Assembly: GCF_028550415.1 (NCBI RefSeq)
Contig: NZ_JAQQKX010000003.1
Location: 62,001 to 126,000 of the forward strand
Direction of reading: 5' to 3'
From: Asticcacaulis aquaticus
GTDB taxonomy: Bacteria > Pseudomonadota > Alphaproteobacteria > Caulobacterales > Caulobacteraceae
Length of the DNA stretch: 64,000 nt
Under the pieces are notes generated by a model. It had not been told where the DNA came from. It was given only the letters and a program-made list of their open reading frames with translations, and made no database searches. The position numbers and the translations under genes were made by a program. How positions within the stretch are numbered: the first letter of the stretch is position 1; the number at the start of each line of letters is the position of its first letter. Shown here one piece after another: positions 56,253-64,000 of this stretch.

Positions 56253-57410
56253 ATGGCCGATACCGCAAACGCCGTCGCGAAAACTCCCGTCACCGTCCTG
56301 ACCGGCTATCTGGGCGCGGGCAAGACGACGCTGCTCAACCGCATCCTGTCGGAAAACCACGGGCAGAAATACGCGGTCATCGTCAATGAGTTCGGCGAAA
56401 TCGGCATCGACAACGACCTGATCGTTGGCGCGGACGAAGAAGTGTTCGAGATGAACAACGGCTGCGTCTGTTGTACGGTGCGTGGCGACCTGATCCGCAT
56501 TTTGTCGGGCCTGATGAAGCGAAAGGGCCGTTTCGACGCTATCATCGTAGAAACCACGGGTCTCGCCGATCCCGGCCCGGTGGCGCAGACCTTCTTCGTC
56601 GACGAAGACGTCAAGGCGCGCACCTATCTCGACTCGGTGACGGCGCTGGTCGATGCCAAACATTTCAAATCGGCGCTGGAAACCGACCGCGTGGTAAAGG
56701 AGCAGATCGCCTTTGCCGATCACGTGATCCTCAACAAGACCGATCTGGTGACGGCGGCCGAACTGGACGAGGTCGAGGCGCGCATCAAGGGCCTCAACCC
56801 GCTGGCTTCGATCCAGCGCGCCGAGCGGTCGGGCGTTGAGATCACGAGCCTGCTTAACCAGCACCGCTTCTCACTCGACAAGATGGAAACCATCGCCAAT
56901 CACGACGAGCACGGCGTGGATTGCGGCGACGACTGCGGCCATGATCATCATCATGGCCACGACCACGGGCACCATCATCACCACGATCATGACCATGGGC
57001 ACGGTCATAATCCGGCGCACGGCGAACCGGGTCACGTCCACGACGAACATTGCGGTCACGACCATCACCACCATGACCATGGCCATTCGCACCTGAACCC
57101 GATCCATGACGATGAAATCCGTTCGGTATCGCTGTCGTCGGAAAAGCCGGTCGATGGCGTGAAGTTCACCAAGTGGCTCGACAAGCTGCTGGCTGAAAAG
57201 GGTCAGGACATCCTGCGCGCCAAGGGCATCCTCCACGTGCAGGGCGAGGAAAAGCGTCTGGTCTTTCAGGCCGTGCACATGATCCTCGAAGGCGAACTGC
57301 AACAGCCGTGGCGCGACGGTGAACATCGCTTGAGCCGCGCGGTGTTTATTGGCCGCCATCTCGATGACGCCGCCTTGAAAGCCGGGTTCGAGGCCTGTAT
57401 CGTCGCCTGA
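56253..57410 (+). CDS. CobW/G3E family GTPase (metallochaperone) with His-rich arm
   Basis: GTPase of the COG0523 subgroup, which supplies metals, mostly zinc, to client proteins. It has 385 residues. G domain: LTGYLGAGKTTLLNRI (Lys24), the metal-binding Cys71-Val-Cys73-Cys74 in NNGCVCC, the switch ETTGLADPGPV, and NKTD. Between the G domain and the C-terminal CobW_C domain lies a roughly 70-residue segment (about 212-282) dominated by His and Asp, with CGDDCGHDHH at its start, able to bind several metal ions. The C-terminal domain is FTKWLDKLLAEKG, GILHVQGEEKRLVFQ. No Zur box was identified upstream. MscS follows closely on the same strand. Confidence 0.92.
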   Translation: MADTANAVAKTPVTVLTGYLGAGKTTLLNRILSENHGQKYAVIVNEFGEIGIDNDLIVGADEEVFEMNNGCVCCTVRGDLIRILSGLMKRKGRFDAIIVETTGLADPGPVAQTFFVDEDVKARTYLDSVTALVDAKHFKSALETDRVVKEQIAFADHVILNKTDLVTAAELDEVEARIKGLNPLASIQRAERSGVEITSLLNQHRFSLDKMETIANHDEHGVDCGDDCGHDHHHGHDHGHHHHHDHDHGHGHNPAHGEPGHVHDEHCGHDHHHHDHGHSHLNPIHDDEIRSVSLSSEKPVDGVKFTKWLDKLLAEKGQDILRAKGILHVQGEEKRLVFQAVHMILEGELQQPWRDGEHRLSRAVFIGRHLDDAALKAGFEACIVA

Positions 57411-57430
57411 TAACCAAACAGGGGCGATAA

Positions 57431-58342
57431 ATGAGTGCCTATGCGTCCGTGATCGTCCTGCCCGACCGCGTCGATAAGGCTTTGCAGAGCCTCGACCGGT
57501 TTTCGGTCCCCTTCGGCAAGTACAATATCTCGATCCTCGACGCACTGAACTTCGTCGTCGTGACGGTGGCCGTCTATGTGGCGGCGCGCCTGATCTACTG
57601 GGTGGCGTCGCGGGTGATCGGTCGCGTGCCGGGGCTGGACGGTTCGCAAAAGCACCTGATGCAGAAATTCGCCGCCGTAGCGGTGGTCGTCGTCGCCGGC
57701 CTGATCGGTGTTGATATGCTGGGGATCGACCTGACGACCCTGGCGGTGTTTTCCGGGGCCTTCGGTCTGGCCATCGGTTTCGGGATGCAGAAGACGCTCG
57801 GCAATCTGATCGCCGGGCTGATCCTGCTGATGGACCGCTCGATCAAGCCGGGCGACGTGGTGGCGGTGGCCGATACCTTCGGCGTCATCGGAAAAATCGG
57901 GGTGCGCGCGGTGTCGGTCCTGACGCGCGACGGCAAGGAACACCTGATCCCCAACGAACTTTTGATGACGCAGCCGCTGGAAAACTGGTCCTATTCGGAT
58001 CGCAATGTCCGCCTGCATATTCAGGTCGGGGTGTCGTACAAGAGCGATCTCGATCTGGCGCAAAAGCTGATGCTGGAGGCCTGTGCGGCCAATCCGCGCG
58101 TGCTGAAAAGCCCGGAGCCGCGCGTCTGGCTGATGGCGTTTGGCGAAAACCGTATCGAGCACGATATCCGCGTGTGGATCGACGATCCGGAACTGGGCGT
58201 CTACAGCGTCAAGTCGGACATTCTCAATCACCTGTGGCGGTCGTTCAAGGCCCATGGCATCGAGATCGCCCTGCCGCAGCGGGAGGTTTACGTGAAGGAA
58301 TACCCTCTCCCTGAGGGAGAGGGTGGTCCGAAGGGCCGGTGA
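57431..58342 (+). CDS. MscS-type mechanosensitive channel
   Basis: Small-conductance mechanosensitive channel of 303 residues. Three membrane segments: about 35-58, 75-95, and the pore helix with GAFGLAIGFGMQKTLGNLIAGLILLMDR. The MscS beta domain (GDVVAVADTFGVIGKIGVRAVSVLTRDGKEHLIPN, in outline) and the C-terminal cytosolic domain follow. The last 14 residues (from about residue 290, YPLPEGEGGPKGR) are encoded by a palindromic repeat rather than by family sequence, so the natural end was probably near VYVKE. The start ATG is 20 bases after the CobW stop. Confidence 0.9.
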   Translation: MSAYASVIVLPDRVDKALQSLDRFSVPFGKYNISILDALNFVVVTVAVYVAARLIYWVASRVIGRVPGLDGSQKHLMQKFAAVAVVVVAGLIGVDMLGIDLTTLAVFSGAFGLAIGFGMQKTLGNLIAGLILLMDRSIKPGDVVAVADTFGVIGKIGVRAVSVLTRDGKEHLIPNELLMTQPLENWSYSDRNVRLHIQVGVSYKSDLDLAQKLMLEACAANPRVLKSPEPRVWLMAFGENRIEHDIRVWIDDPELGVYSVKSDILNHLWRSFKAHGIEIALPQREVYVKEYPLPEGEGGPKGR

Positions 58343-58444
58343 GGGAATAATAACGCCCTCTGGCCTTTTATCCCTCTTCTGTGTATGCCCCCTCCGTCGC
58401 GGACTACGCCGCGCCACCTCCCCCGCTCCGCAGGGGAGGATGTA
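58303..58444. repeat. Palindromic repeats overlapping the mscS 3' end
   Basis: CCCTCTCCCT-G-AGGGAGAGGG (58303-58323) with GGTCCGAAGGGCCGG, then at 58387-58444 GCCCCCTCCGTCGCGG, CGCGCCACCTCCCCCGCTCCGC and CAGGGGAGGATG. The first hairpin equals the one before ftsY; the last unit matches the right arm of the 814-943 element. It provides the codons for the last residues of mscS. Confidence 0.85.
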
Positions 58445-58457
58445 ACAGGAATAATCC

Positions 58458-59447
58458 ATGCCCTTCGCTTTTGAGAAACACTTCGACGAATACGTCATCG
58501 CCGCCCTGTTCGATTCCGCTGACGATCCGGTGGTAGCGCTGGGCGATGGTCGTGTGGTGTTTCCCGATGTCGACGCGGTGTTCGAGCCGCACCCCAATGC
58601 CGGTATCCTCAGCGCCGTGATCCACCCGTCGGGGCTGGGTATCGTCACCGGCGGGGACGACGGGCGCATCGTCTGGACGACCAAGGATTCCGGCCCGATT
58701 GAGATCGCCCACATCAAGGGCGCCTGGTTCGACGCGATCACCGCCAATGGCGCGGCCATGCTGATCGCCGCTTCGGCGGGCAAGAAGGTCTATGTCTTCG
58801 ATATCGTCAAAAAGACCGCACCGGTGGTCTTCGAGCATACGGCCTCCATCGCCGACCTGACCTTCGACGCCAAGGGACGCAAACTCTACGGGGCCAGCTA
58901 TAACGGCGTCGCCGTCTGGTTCTCGCGCATCGCCCAGCAAAAGCCGACCCTGCTCAAATGGGCCGGGTCGCACACCAAAATCGCCATCAGCCCGGACGAC
59001 AAGTTCCTGATCACCGCCATGCAGGAAAACGCCCTGCACGGGTGGCGGTTGTCGGACGCCAAGGACATGCGCATGGGCGGTTACCCGGCCAAGATCAAGT
59101 CGCTCGACTTCTTCGCCAAGGGCAAGCTGCTGGCGACGTCGGGGGCCAATGGCGCGGTGGTCTGGCCGTTCCTCAAGGCCAACGGCCCGATGGGCGAAGA
59201 GGCCTCCGAGATCAATGCCGAAGAGTCGACCATGGTCACCGTCGTCTCCGGTTCGGTCGAGGACACGCTGCTGGCCGCCGGGACCGAGGATGGGCGGGTC
59301 TGGCTGGCGGAGCTGCAATCCACCGGTATCGACTGGATCAAGCGCGAAAAAGGTCCGGCCATCACGGCGCTAAGCGTCTCGGGTGAGGCCAATCGTCTGA
59401 TATTTGGCGACGAAGACGGAAACGTGTATATCTACGAGGCGGAGTAG
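58458..59447 (+). CDS. WD40 repeat protein
   Basis: A 329-residue protein without signal peptide, predicted seven-bladed beta-propeller. Repeat-like strands include [105 protein letters not shown], and [15 protein letters not shown]. Such propellers serve as docking scaffolds. It lies 26 bases before mtgA on the same strand, hinting at a role in cell-envelope synthesis, but this is positional inference. Confidence 0.85.
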   Translation: MPFAFEKHFDEYVIAALFDSADDPVVALGDGRVVFPDVDAVFEPHPNAGILSAVIHPSGLGIVTGGDDGRIVWTTKDSGPIEIAHIKGAWFDAITANGAAMLIAASAGKKVYVFDIVKKTAPVVFEHTASIADLTFDAKGRKLYGASYNGVAVWFSRIAQQKPTLLKWAGSHTKIAISPDDKFLITAMQENALHGWRLSDAKDMRMGGYPAKIKSLDFFAKGKLLATSGANGAVVWPFLKANGPMGEEASEINAEESTMVTVVSGSVEDTLLAAGTEDGRVWLAELQSTGIDWIKREKGPAITALSVSGEANRLIFGDEDGNVYIYEAE

Positions 59448-59473
59448 GTTTTTTCAGCATCGGGGGATGCTCA

Positions 59474-60166
59474 GTGGCGTCTAAGACAAAATTCGGCATA
59501 GGCCGGTTGCTGATCATGCTGGTGGTCGGCGGGTTCGCGTTCAGTGTCCTGTCGGTCGCCGTGCATCGCTTTTTGCCGGTGCCGGTGACCTTCTTGATGG
59601 TGCAGCGTCTGGCCGAAGGCAAGGGTTACCACCACGAATGGGTGCCACTGTCGCGCATTTCCGACAACCTCAAGGTCTCGGTCATCGCCGCCGAAGATGC
59701 CAAGTTCTGCACCCACTACGGCTTCGACATGACCGCCATCGAAAAGGCCCAGCGGTCGAACGCGCGCGGCAAGAAGGTGCGCGGCGGCTCGACCATTTCC
59801 CAGCAGACCGCCAAGAACGCCTTCCTGTGGCCGCAGCGCTCCTATGTGCGCAAGGGCGTCGAGGCCTATTACACCCTGCTCATTGAGACCCTGTGGTCCA
59901 AGAAACGGATCATGGAGGTCTATCTGAACAGCGCCGAATGGGGGCCGGGGATCTATGGCGCGGAAGCGGCCTCGCAATACTGGTTCGGCAAGTCGGCGTC
60001 GGAACTGACGCGGTCGGAGGCTTCGCGACTGGCAGCCATCCTGCCGTCGCCGCTCAAATGGAAGGCGGCCAATTCCGGCAAGTACGTCAAGCGCCGCTCC
60101 GGCAAGATCAGCGCCAATGCCGGCCTCGTCAAACGCGAGGGCATCGGGACGTGCGTGCTGGATTAA
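59474..60166 (+). CDS. mtgA: Monofunctional biosynthetic peptidoglycan transglycosylase
   Basis: Inner membrane glycosyltransferase (GT51) polymerising lipid II. It has 230 residues from GTG behind GGGGA. One N-terminal membrane anchor (about 9-30). GT51 motifs: catalytic Glu in [52 protein letters not shown] and [10 protein letters not shown]. All five conserved boxes are present, so it should be active. A small membrane gene follows 10 bases later. Confidence 0.93.
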   Translation: MASKTKFGIGRLLIMLVVGGFAFSVLSVAVHRFLPVPVTFLMVQRLAEGKGYHHEWVPLSRISDNLKVSVIAAEDAKFCTHYGFDMTAIEKAQRSNARGKKVRGGSTISQQTAKNAFLWPQRSYVRKGVEAYYTLLIETLWSKKRIMEVYLNSAEWGPGIYGAEAASQYWFGKSASELTRSEASRLAAILPSPLKWKAANSGKYVKRRSGKISANAGLVKREGIGTCVLD

Positions 60167-60176
60167 AGAGGGAAGC

Positions 60177-60602
60177 GTGACCTACTATCGACATACCTTG
60201 TTGTCAGGTATTTTAAACGGTGTTGGCCTGATCATCATGCTGACCGCTTTTATGCGCCCGGTGCTTATGCACTTGGGCCTTACGCTTCCCTACTATCTTT
60301 CATTGGTAGGTCTGATCCCTTTATTGCTCAGCTATCGTCTGGCTCATAAGCGTACTGTGACGAAACTGCCTGAAAGTGTTGTGAAGGCGGAAGGTCTGAG
60401 TAAGTTCGGCTACCTTTTTATGATTTGTATCGCAGCTATTGCCGTGCTCGCATTTTTTCCCGTTGGGCAGGATGCGATGAAAAGCGCTTGGACGAGCGCG
60501 GCGGTCGTGCTGGTCTATTGTATCTGGACGTATGGGCGCTATCGCTATCAACAAGCTTATGAGGTTGTCGTTCGTAAGCATGAGGCATCGACGGTATTTT
60601 AA
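60177..60602 (+). CDS. Small four-helix membrane protein
   Basis: Not recognised; 141 residues from GTG 60177 behind GAGGGAAG. Four hydrophobic segments occur (about 8-28, 35-52, 77-97, 103-122) with short loops and a basic C-terminus (YGRYRYQQAYEVVVRKH). The longer open frame begins within mtgA and is rejected. The gene is less GC-rich than its neighbours. It is 10 bases behind mtgA, so co-transcription is likely, but a function in wall synthesis is not supported by sequence. Confidence 0.65.
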   Translation: MTYYRHTLLSGILNGVGLIIMLTAFMRPVLMHLGLTLPYYLSLVGLIPLLLSYRLAHKRTVTKLPESVVKAEGLSKFGYLFMICIAAIAVLAFFPVGQDAMKSAWTSAAVVLVYCIWTYGRYRYQQAYEVVVRKHEASTVF

Positions 60603-60732
60603 GCCTAACGCAAATCGTTCCATCCTTAACCTCTCTTGACGAATGCCGGAAAACGGCGTCAGTTTCCCTCCGTATTTTCGCGCTTGCTGGCCGCCCGCAA
60701 AAGGCCGCGCGCTGCATTTCAGGAGGGTTTTG

Positions 60733-62628
60733 ATGATCAAGCGTTTGTTGGTGTCCGTCGCAGGGCCTGCCCTGATCTCCGGTGTGCTTTTGTCGGGCTG
60801 TACCTCCATGCCGCCGGAAACCCTGGTCAAGGATATCGTGCCGCCTGCGCCCAAGGCCCCCTCGCTCACCGAAACCCCGGCCCCGCCGCCGGTCGTCGGC
60901 CCTACCGCCGAAGACGCGAAGGCCTATGTCGAGGCCGCGGAAACCAAGCTGGCCGCCATGGGCGAATACGCCGCGCGCGTGTCCTGGGTGCGCAACACCT
61001 ACATCACCCACGACACCATGTGGCTGGAATCGAAGGCCAATGCCGACTACACCGAAGCCAATGTCAAGCTGGCCATGGGCGCGGCGAAGTTCAATGACGT
61101 GCAGGTCGATGAGGTCACCCGCCGCAAACTGAACCTGCTCAAGCTATCCCTGACCCTGCCGGCCGCCGATAAACCCGGCGCGGCCGAGGAGATGGCCAAG
61201 CTGGCGACCTCGCTCGACTCAACCTACGCCACGGGGAAATTCACCTATAAGGGCAAGGTCTATACGCTGGACGACGCGTCCGAAATCATGGCGACCTCGC
61301 GCGATCCGGTCCTGCTGCGCGCCATGTTCGAAGGTTGGCGCACCATTTCCGTGCCGATGAAGGGCGACTATGCCAAGCTGGCGGCGCTGGCCAACGAGGG
61401 TGCCAAGGGGCTCGGATTTGCCGATACGGGGGCCTTGTGGCGGTCGAACTACGACATGGCGCCGGATGAATTCGCGGCCGAGACCGACCGTCTGTGGAAG
61501 CAGGTCGAGCCCTTCTATCAGAACCTGCACTGCTATGTCCGTCGCAAGCTGAACGAAAAGTACGGCGACGCAGTGCAGCCGGCCAAGGGTCCGATCCGCG
61601 CCGACCTGCTCGGCAATATGTGGGCGCAGGACTGGGCCAATATCTACGACGTGGTCGCGCCGAAGGACATCAAGGGCTCCAGCTATTCGCTCGACAAATT
61701 GCTGGTGGCCAAGAAGTACGACGCGACGAAGATGGTCAAGACGGGCGAGGGTTTCTATACCTCGCTCGGCCTCGCCCCCCTGCCGCAGACCTTCTGGGAG
61801 CGCTCGATGATCGTGCGTCCCAAGGATCGCGAAGTCGTCTGCCATGCCTCGGCCTGGGACGTCGACAATATCGACGATCTGCGCATCAAGATGTGCACCA
61901 ATGTCAATGGCGAGGACTTCTATACGGTTCACCACGAACTGGGTCACAACTACTATCAGCGCGCCTATAAGGACCAGCCGTTCCTGTTCAAGAACGGGGC
62001 GAACGACGGCTTCCACGAGGCGATCGGCGATTTCATCGGCCTGAGCGCCGTGACCCCGGTCTACCTCAACCAGATCGGTTTGCTGGACAAGGTGCCGGGC
62101 GAGTCCGAGGACATCCCGTACCTGTTGAAAATGGCGCTGGGCAAGGTCGCCTTCCTGCCGTTCGGCCTGATGGTCGACCGCTGGCGCTGGGAAGTCTATT
62201 CCGGCAAGATCACGCCCGCCCAGTACAACAGCCGCTGGTGGGAACTGGTCAATCAGTATCAGGGCCTGACGCCGCCGGGCGTGCGTCCGGCCGATGCCTT
62301 CGATCCGGGCGCCAAGTACCACGTGCCGGGCAATGTCCCCTATACGCGCTACTTCCTCGCCCACATCTATCAGTTCCAGTTCCAGAAGGCCGCCTGCGAT
62401 CAGATCGGCTGGAAAGGTCCGCTGCACCGCTGCTCGATCTACGGCCACAAGGAGGTCGGCGAAAAGTTCAACAAGATGATGGAACTGGGGCAATCCAAGC
62501 CGTGGCCGGACGCGCTGGAAAGCTTCACCGGCACGCGCCAGACGGACGCCTCGGCGGTGGCGGAATATTTCAAGCCGCTCAACGAATGGCTGATCGTACA
62601 GAACAAGGGGCAGCAGTGCGGGTGGTAA
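60733..62628 (+). CDS. M2 family peptidyl-dipeptidase (ACE-like) lipoprotein
   Basis: Zinc metallopeptidase of 631 residues related to angiotensin-converting enzyme, which removes C-terminal dipeptides. The N-terminal signal ends in LLSGC (Cys23), so the mature enzyme is likely lipid-anchored in the periplasm. The zinc site is intact: HEXXH at His401-Glu402-Leu-Gly-His405 (VHHELGHNYY) with the third ligand Glu429 in FHEAIGD. The substrate-side motif MCTNVNGEDFYTVHH and the downstream RWRWEVYSG and SRWWELVNQYQG segments match the family. The start was placed behind AGGAGG; 30 codons upstream are rejected. It is an isolated gene followed by a stem-loop. Confidence 0.93.
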   Translation: MIKRLLVSVAGPALISGVLLSGCTSMPPETLVKDIVPPAPKAPSLTETPAPPPVVGPTAEDAKAYVEAAETKLAAMGEYAARVSWVRNTYITHDTMWLESKANADYTEANVKLAMGAAKFNDVQVDEVTRRKLNLLKLSLTLPAADKPGAAEEMAKLATSLDSTYATGKFTYKGKVYTLDDASEIMATSRDPVLLRAMFEGWRTISVPMKGDYAKLAALANEGAKGLGFADTGALWRSNYDMAPDEFAAETDRLWKQVEPFYQNLHCYVRRKLNEKYGDAVQPAKGPIRADLLGNMWAQDWANIYDVVAPKDIKGSSYSLDKLLVAKKYDATKMVKTGEGFYTSLGLAPLPQTFWERSMIVRPKDREVVCHASAWDVDNIDDLRIKMCTNVNGEDFYTVHHELGHNYYQRAYKDQPFLFKNGANDGFHEAIGDFIGLSAVTPVYLNQIGLLDKVPGESEDIPYLLKMALGKVAFLPFGLMVDRWRWEVYSGKITPAQYNSRWWELVNQYQGLTPPGVRPADAFDPGAKYHVPGNVPYTRYFLAHIYQFQFQKAACDQIGWKGPLHRCSIYGHKEVGEKFNKMMELGQSKPWPDALESFTGTRQTDASAVAEYFKPLNEWLIVQNKGQQCGW

Positions 62629-62660
62629 GCCTCGCATAGACTTTTGATGCTGCGATCCAG

Positions 62661-62692
62661 ACAAAGGCTGTGAGTACGCTCGCAGTCTTTGT
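62661..62692 (+). terminator. Stem-loop after the M2 peptidase
   Basis: ACAAAGGCTGTGAG-TACG-CTCGCAGTCTTTGT, 14 bp with two G-T wobbles, 32 bases past the stop. The trailing tract (TCATGCTTTG) is poor, so termination may be partial. Confidence 0.55.
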
Positions 62693-62710
62693 TCATGCTT
62701 TGAGGATATT

Positions 62711-63133
62711 ATGTATTTGCCGGTCAGCTGGCAGACCTTTGTCGACGATATGACCGTCTGGGTCGCGGATCTGCCGTGGGGCGGTGACTATATCCTCAGC
62801 CAGAGCCTGATGGTGTTCTGGGTCAGCGGCGTCGTTCTGGCCCTGACGCCGACGGGGCAGCGCGCCGGACGCGCCCTGCGGATATTCGTCGGACTGGCCC
62901 TGTTCAGCAGCCTGCTCAGTTTCGGCGTCCCGGCGATACGATTGCTGATGATGCTGCAACTCGGCAATACCGGTGAACAGATCGGGATACTGGTTCAGTG
63001 GTGCCTGCTGTTCGCGGGGTTTTATGTCCTTATCGCTCTGCTGGGTTACGGCCCCGGACGGCTGATCGGCGCGGTGCTGAGGCCCGGACTTAAAAAGAGC
63101 CCCCGTCGCCGGAGGCTCTTTCTGGAAGATTGA
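62711..63133 (+). CDS. Small membrane protein of unknown function
   Basis: Not recognised; 140 residues. Three or four hydrophobic segments (about 30-48, 58-80, 93-115) follow an aromatic N-terminus (VSWQTFVDDMTVWVADLPWG). The C-terminal 20 residues are basic (RPGLKKSPRRRRLFLED), and the codons for them overlap the terminator hairpin of the convergent oxygenase gene. The two genes' stops are adjacent without overlap. Confidence 0.65.
   Translation: MYLPVSWQTFVDDMTVWVADLPWGGDYILSQSLMVFWVSGVVLALTPTGQRAGRALRIFVGLALFSSLLSFGVPAIRLLMMLQLGNTGEQIGILVQWCLLFAGFYVLIALLGYGPGRLIGAVLRPGLKKSPRRRRLFLED
63092..63123 (-). terminator. Terminator of the oxygenase gene, inside the converging gene's 3' end
   Basis: On the minus strand AAAGAGCCTCCGG-CGA-CGGGGGCTCTTT (one mismatch) ends in T5. 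It lies within the last codons of the rightward membrane-protein gene. Confidence 0.8.
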
Positions 63134-64000
63134 TTAAGCCAGCTTGATTTCCCGCAAACGCTGCTGAAGGAAGTCGTTAGCGGTGATCGACTGACCCGCA
63201 TACTGATCAGGACGGTCTGCGGTGATCGTGCCGGGCAGGGTCTCGATCACATAGGGGCTTTCGAAATGCAGGAAGAACGGCATCGAATAGCGCGAGAAGC
63301 CCTTGCGCGACTCCGCCGGATTGACCACGCGGTGGATGGTCGACGGCAGGACGTGGTTGGTCAGGCGCGACAGCATATCGCCGATATTGATGACGATGGC
63401 GCCCGGCGGCGGCGTGATCGGCAGCCACGAGCCGTCGCGGTCGAGCAGTTGCAGACCCGGCTCCTCGGCCCCCATCAGAAGGGTAATCGCGTTGATGTCG
63501 CCGTGCGCCCCGGCGCGGACGCTCGCCCCGGCCTTGTCCACCGGCGGATAGTGCAGCATGCGCAGGACTGAATTGCCCAGTTCGACCTTGTCGTCGAAAA
63601 AGGTAGGCTCAAGCTTCAGATAGATGGCGATGGCCTTGAGCACCTTCTTGCCGAGACCGTCGAGGGCCGCATAGAGCGCCTGAAACGTCTCTTTGAATTC
63701 CGGCACTTCGGTCGGCCAGATATTGTCGCGCATATGGTCGCGGTACGGATGGCCTTCGGGCAGGTCGCGACCGATGTGGTAAAACTCTTTCAGGTCGCTG
63801 GCCGTATAGCCTTTGGCGGTTTCGACGCCGAACGGCGTATAGCCGCGCGCGCCGCCCTTGCCCTTTTCGTGGTGGGCGCTCTTGGTTTCGACCGGCAGTT
63901 CGAAATAGTCTTTCGCCAGCGCATAGGCCTTGTCCACCAGGGCCTTATCAAGACCCGCGCCATCCTTGTCGAACAGGCCCGACAGCACCGCAAAGCCATA
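63134..64000 (-). CDS. 2-oxoglutarate/Fe(II) oxygenase, isopenicillin-N-synthase family (5' end outside window)
   Basis: Non-haem iron dioxygenase; 289 residues are visible and the frame runs off the window edge, with the visible part beginning YGFAVLSGLFDKDG, a few strands into the N-terminal DIOX_N domain. Iron ligands are present: His and Asp in GAHGDINAITLL, then His in STIHRVVNP, and Arg-x-Ser in RYSMPFF for the 2-oxoglutarate carboxylate. The GGARGYTPFG loop and the FYHIGRD segment are typical of bacterial members with unknown substrates. An in-frame GTG at 63988 exists but would cut the domain, so the true start is outside. Confidence 0.92.
   Translation of the reverse strand, partial: YGFAVLSGLFDKDGAGLDKALVDKAYALAKDYFELPVETKSAHHEKGKGGARGYTPFGVETAKGYTASDLKEFYHIGRDLPEGHPYRDHMRDNIWPTEVPEFKETFQALYAALDGLGKKVLKAIAIYLKLEPTFFDDKVELGNSVLRMLHYPPVDKAGASVRAGAHGDINAITLLMGAEEPGLQLLDRDGSWLPITPPPGAIVINIGDMLSRLTNHVLPSTIHRVVNPAESRKGFSRYSMPFFLHFESPYVIETLPGTITADRPDQYAGQSITANDFLQQRLREIKLA

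Overview
The window is a gene-dense, GC-rich alphaproteobacterial chromosome segment. Gene content and order point to a Caulobacteraceae genome, plausibly an Asticcacaulis- or Caulobacter-like genus: sucA-sucB-lpd, xerC-DUF484 divergent from priA, atpHAGDC, dapF-mtaB-ftsY-yciB, ornithine decarboxylase beside a deoxyhypusine-synthase-like gene, and rplU-rpmA / obgE / nadD-rsfS-rlmH. This assignment is inference from remembered family and synteny patterns; no search was run. No rRNA, tRNA, prophage, insertion sequence or CRISPR array was recognised. The dispersed DNA is short palindromic intergenic repeats.

Layout. 1-9.3 kb: TCA-cycle block, 3' part of sucD, then sucA and a sucB with two lipoyl domains; a patatin-like lipoprotein and a small membrane protein separate these from lpd. 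9.4-15.2 kb: xerC and a DUF484 gene read leftward, priA rightward, then an acidic coiled-coil protein and a TerC-family membrane protein leftward. 15.5-20.4 kb: the complete F1 operon atpH-A-G-D-C, with three stem-loops between atpA and atpG. 20.4-27.1 kb: a possible immunity-like secreted protein, DUF1330, dapF-mtaB, ftsY-yciB, a MarR regulator and two unknown proteins. 27.7-30.5 kb: polyamine genes. 30.8-33.8 kb: a phnC-phnD-phnE type ABC transporter with a coupled small gene. 33.8-39.4 kb: glycosyltransferase, TetR, DUF5990, panD, and a class I ribonucleotide reductase large subunit behind candidate NrdR boxes. 39.4-42.5 kb: a TonB-dependent receptor between two DUF1428 paralogues. 42.5-53.5 kb: a leftward envelope and housekeeping series (obgE, nadD, rsfS, rlmH, EnvC-like, CtpA-like, divergent polysaccharide deacetylase, rppH), interrupted by two rightward genes, asd and a second TerC gene preceded by a recognisable yybP-ykoY manganese riboswitch. 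53.6-64 kb: GNAT acetyltransferase, rpmA-rplU, a YcxB-like protein, a CobW-type GTPase with a His-rich arm, MscS, WD40 protein-mtgA, an M2 peptidase lipoprotein, and a 2-oxoglutarate/Fe(II) oxygenase cut by the window end.

Nothing here is a clear, wholly undescribed multi-gene system. The observations most worth follow-up are the manganese riboswitch on one of two TerC paralogues, the loss of one zinc site in PriA, the bacterial DHS-like polyamine pair, the DUF1428/TonB-receptor locus, the palindromic repeat family that supplies ends of protein-coding genes, and the hairpin-rich atpA-atpG junction.
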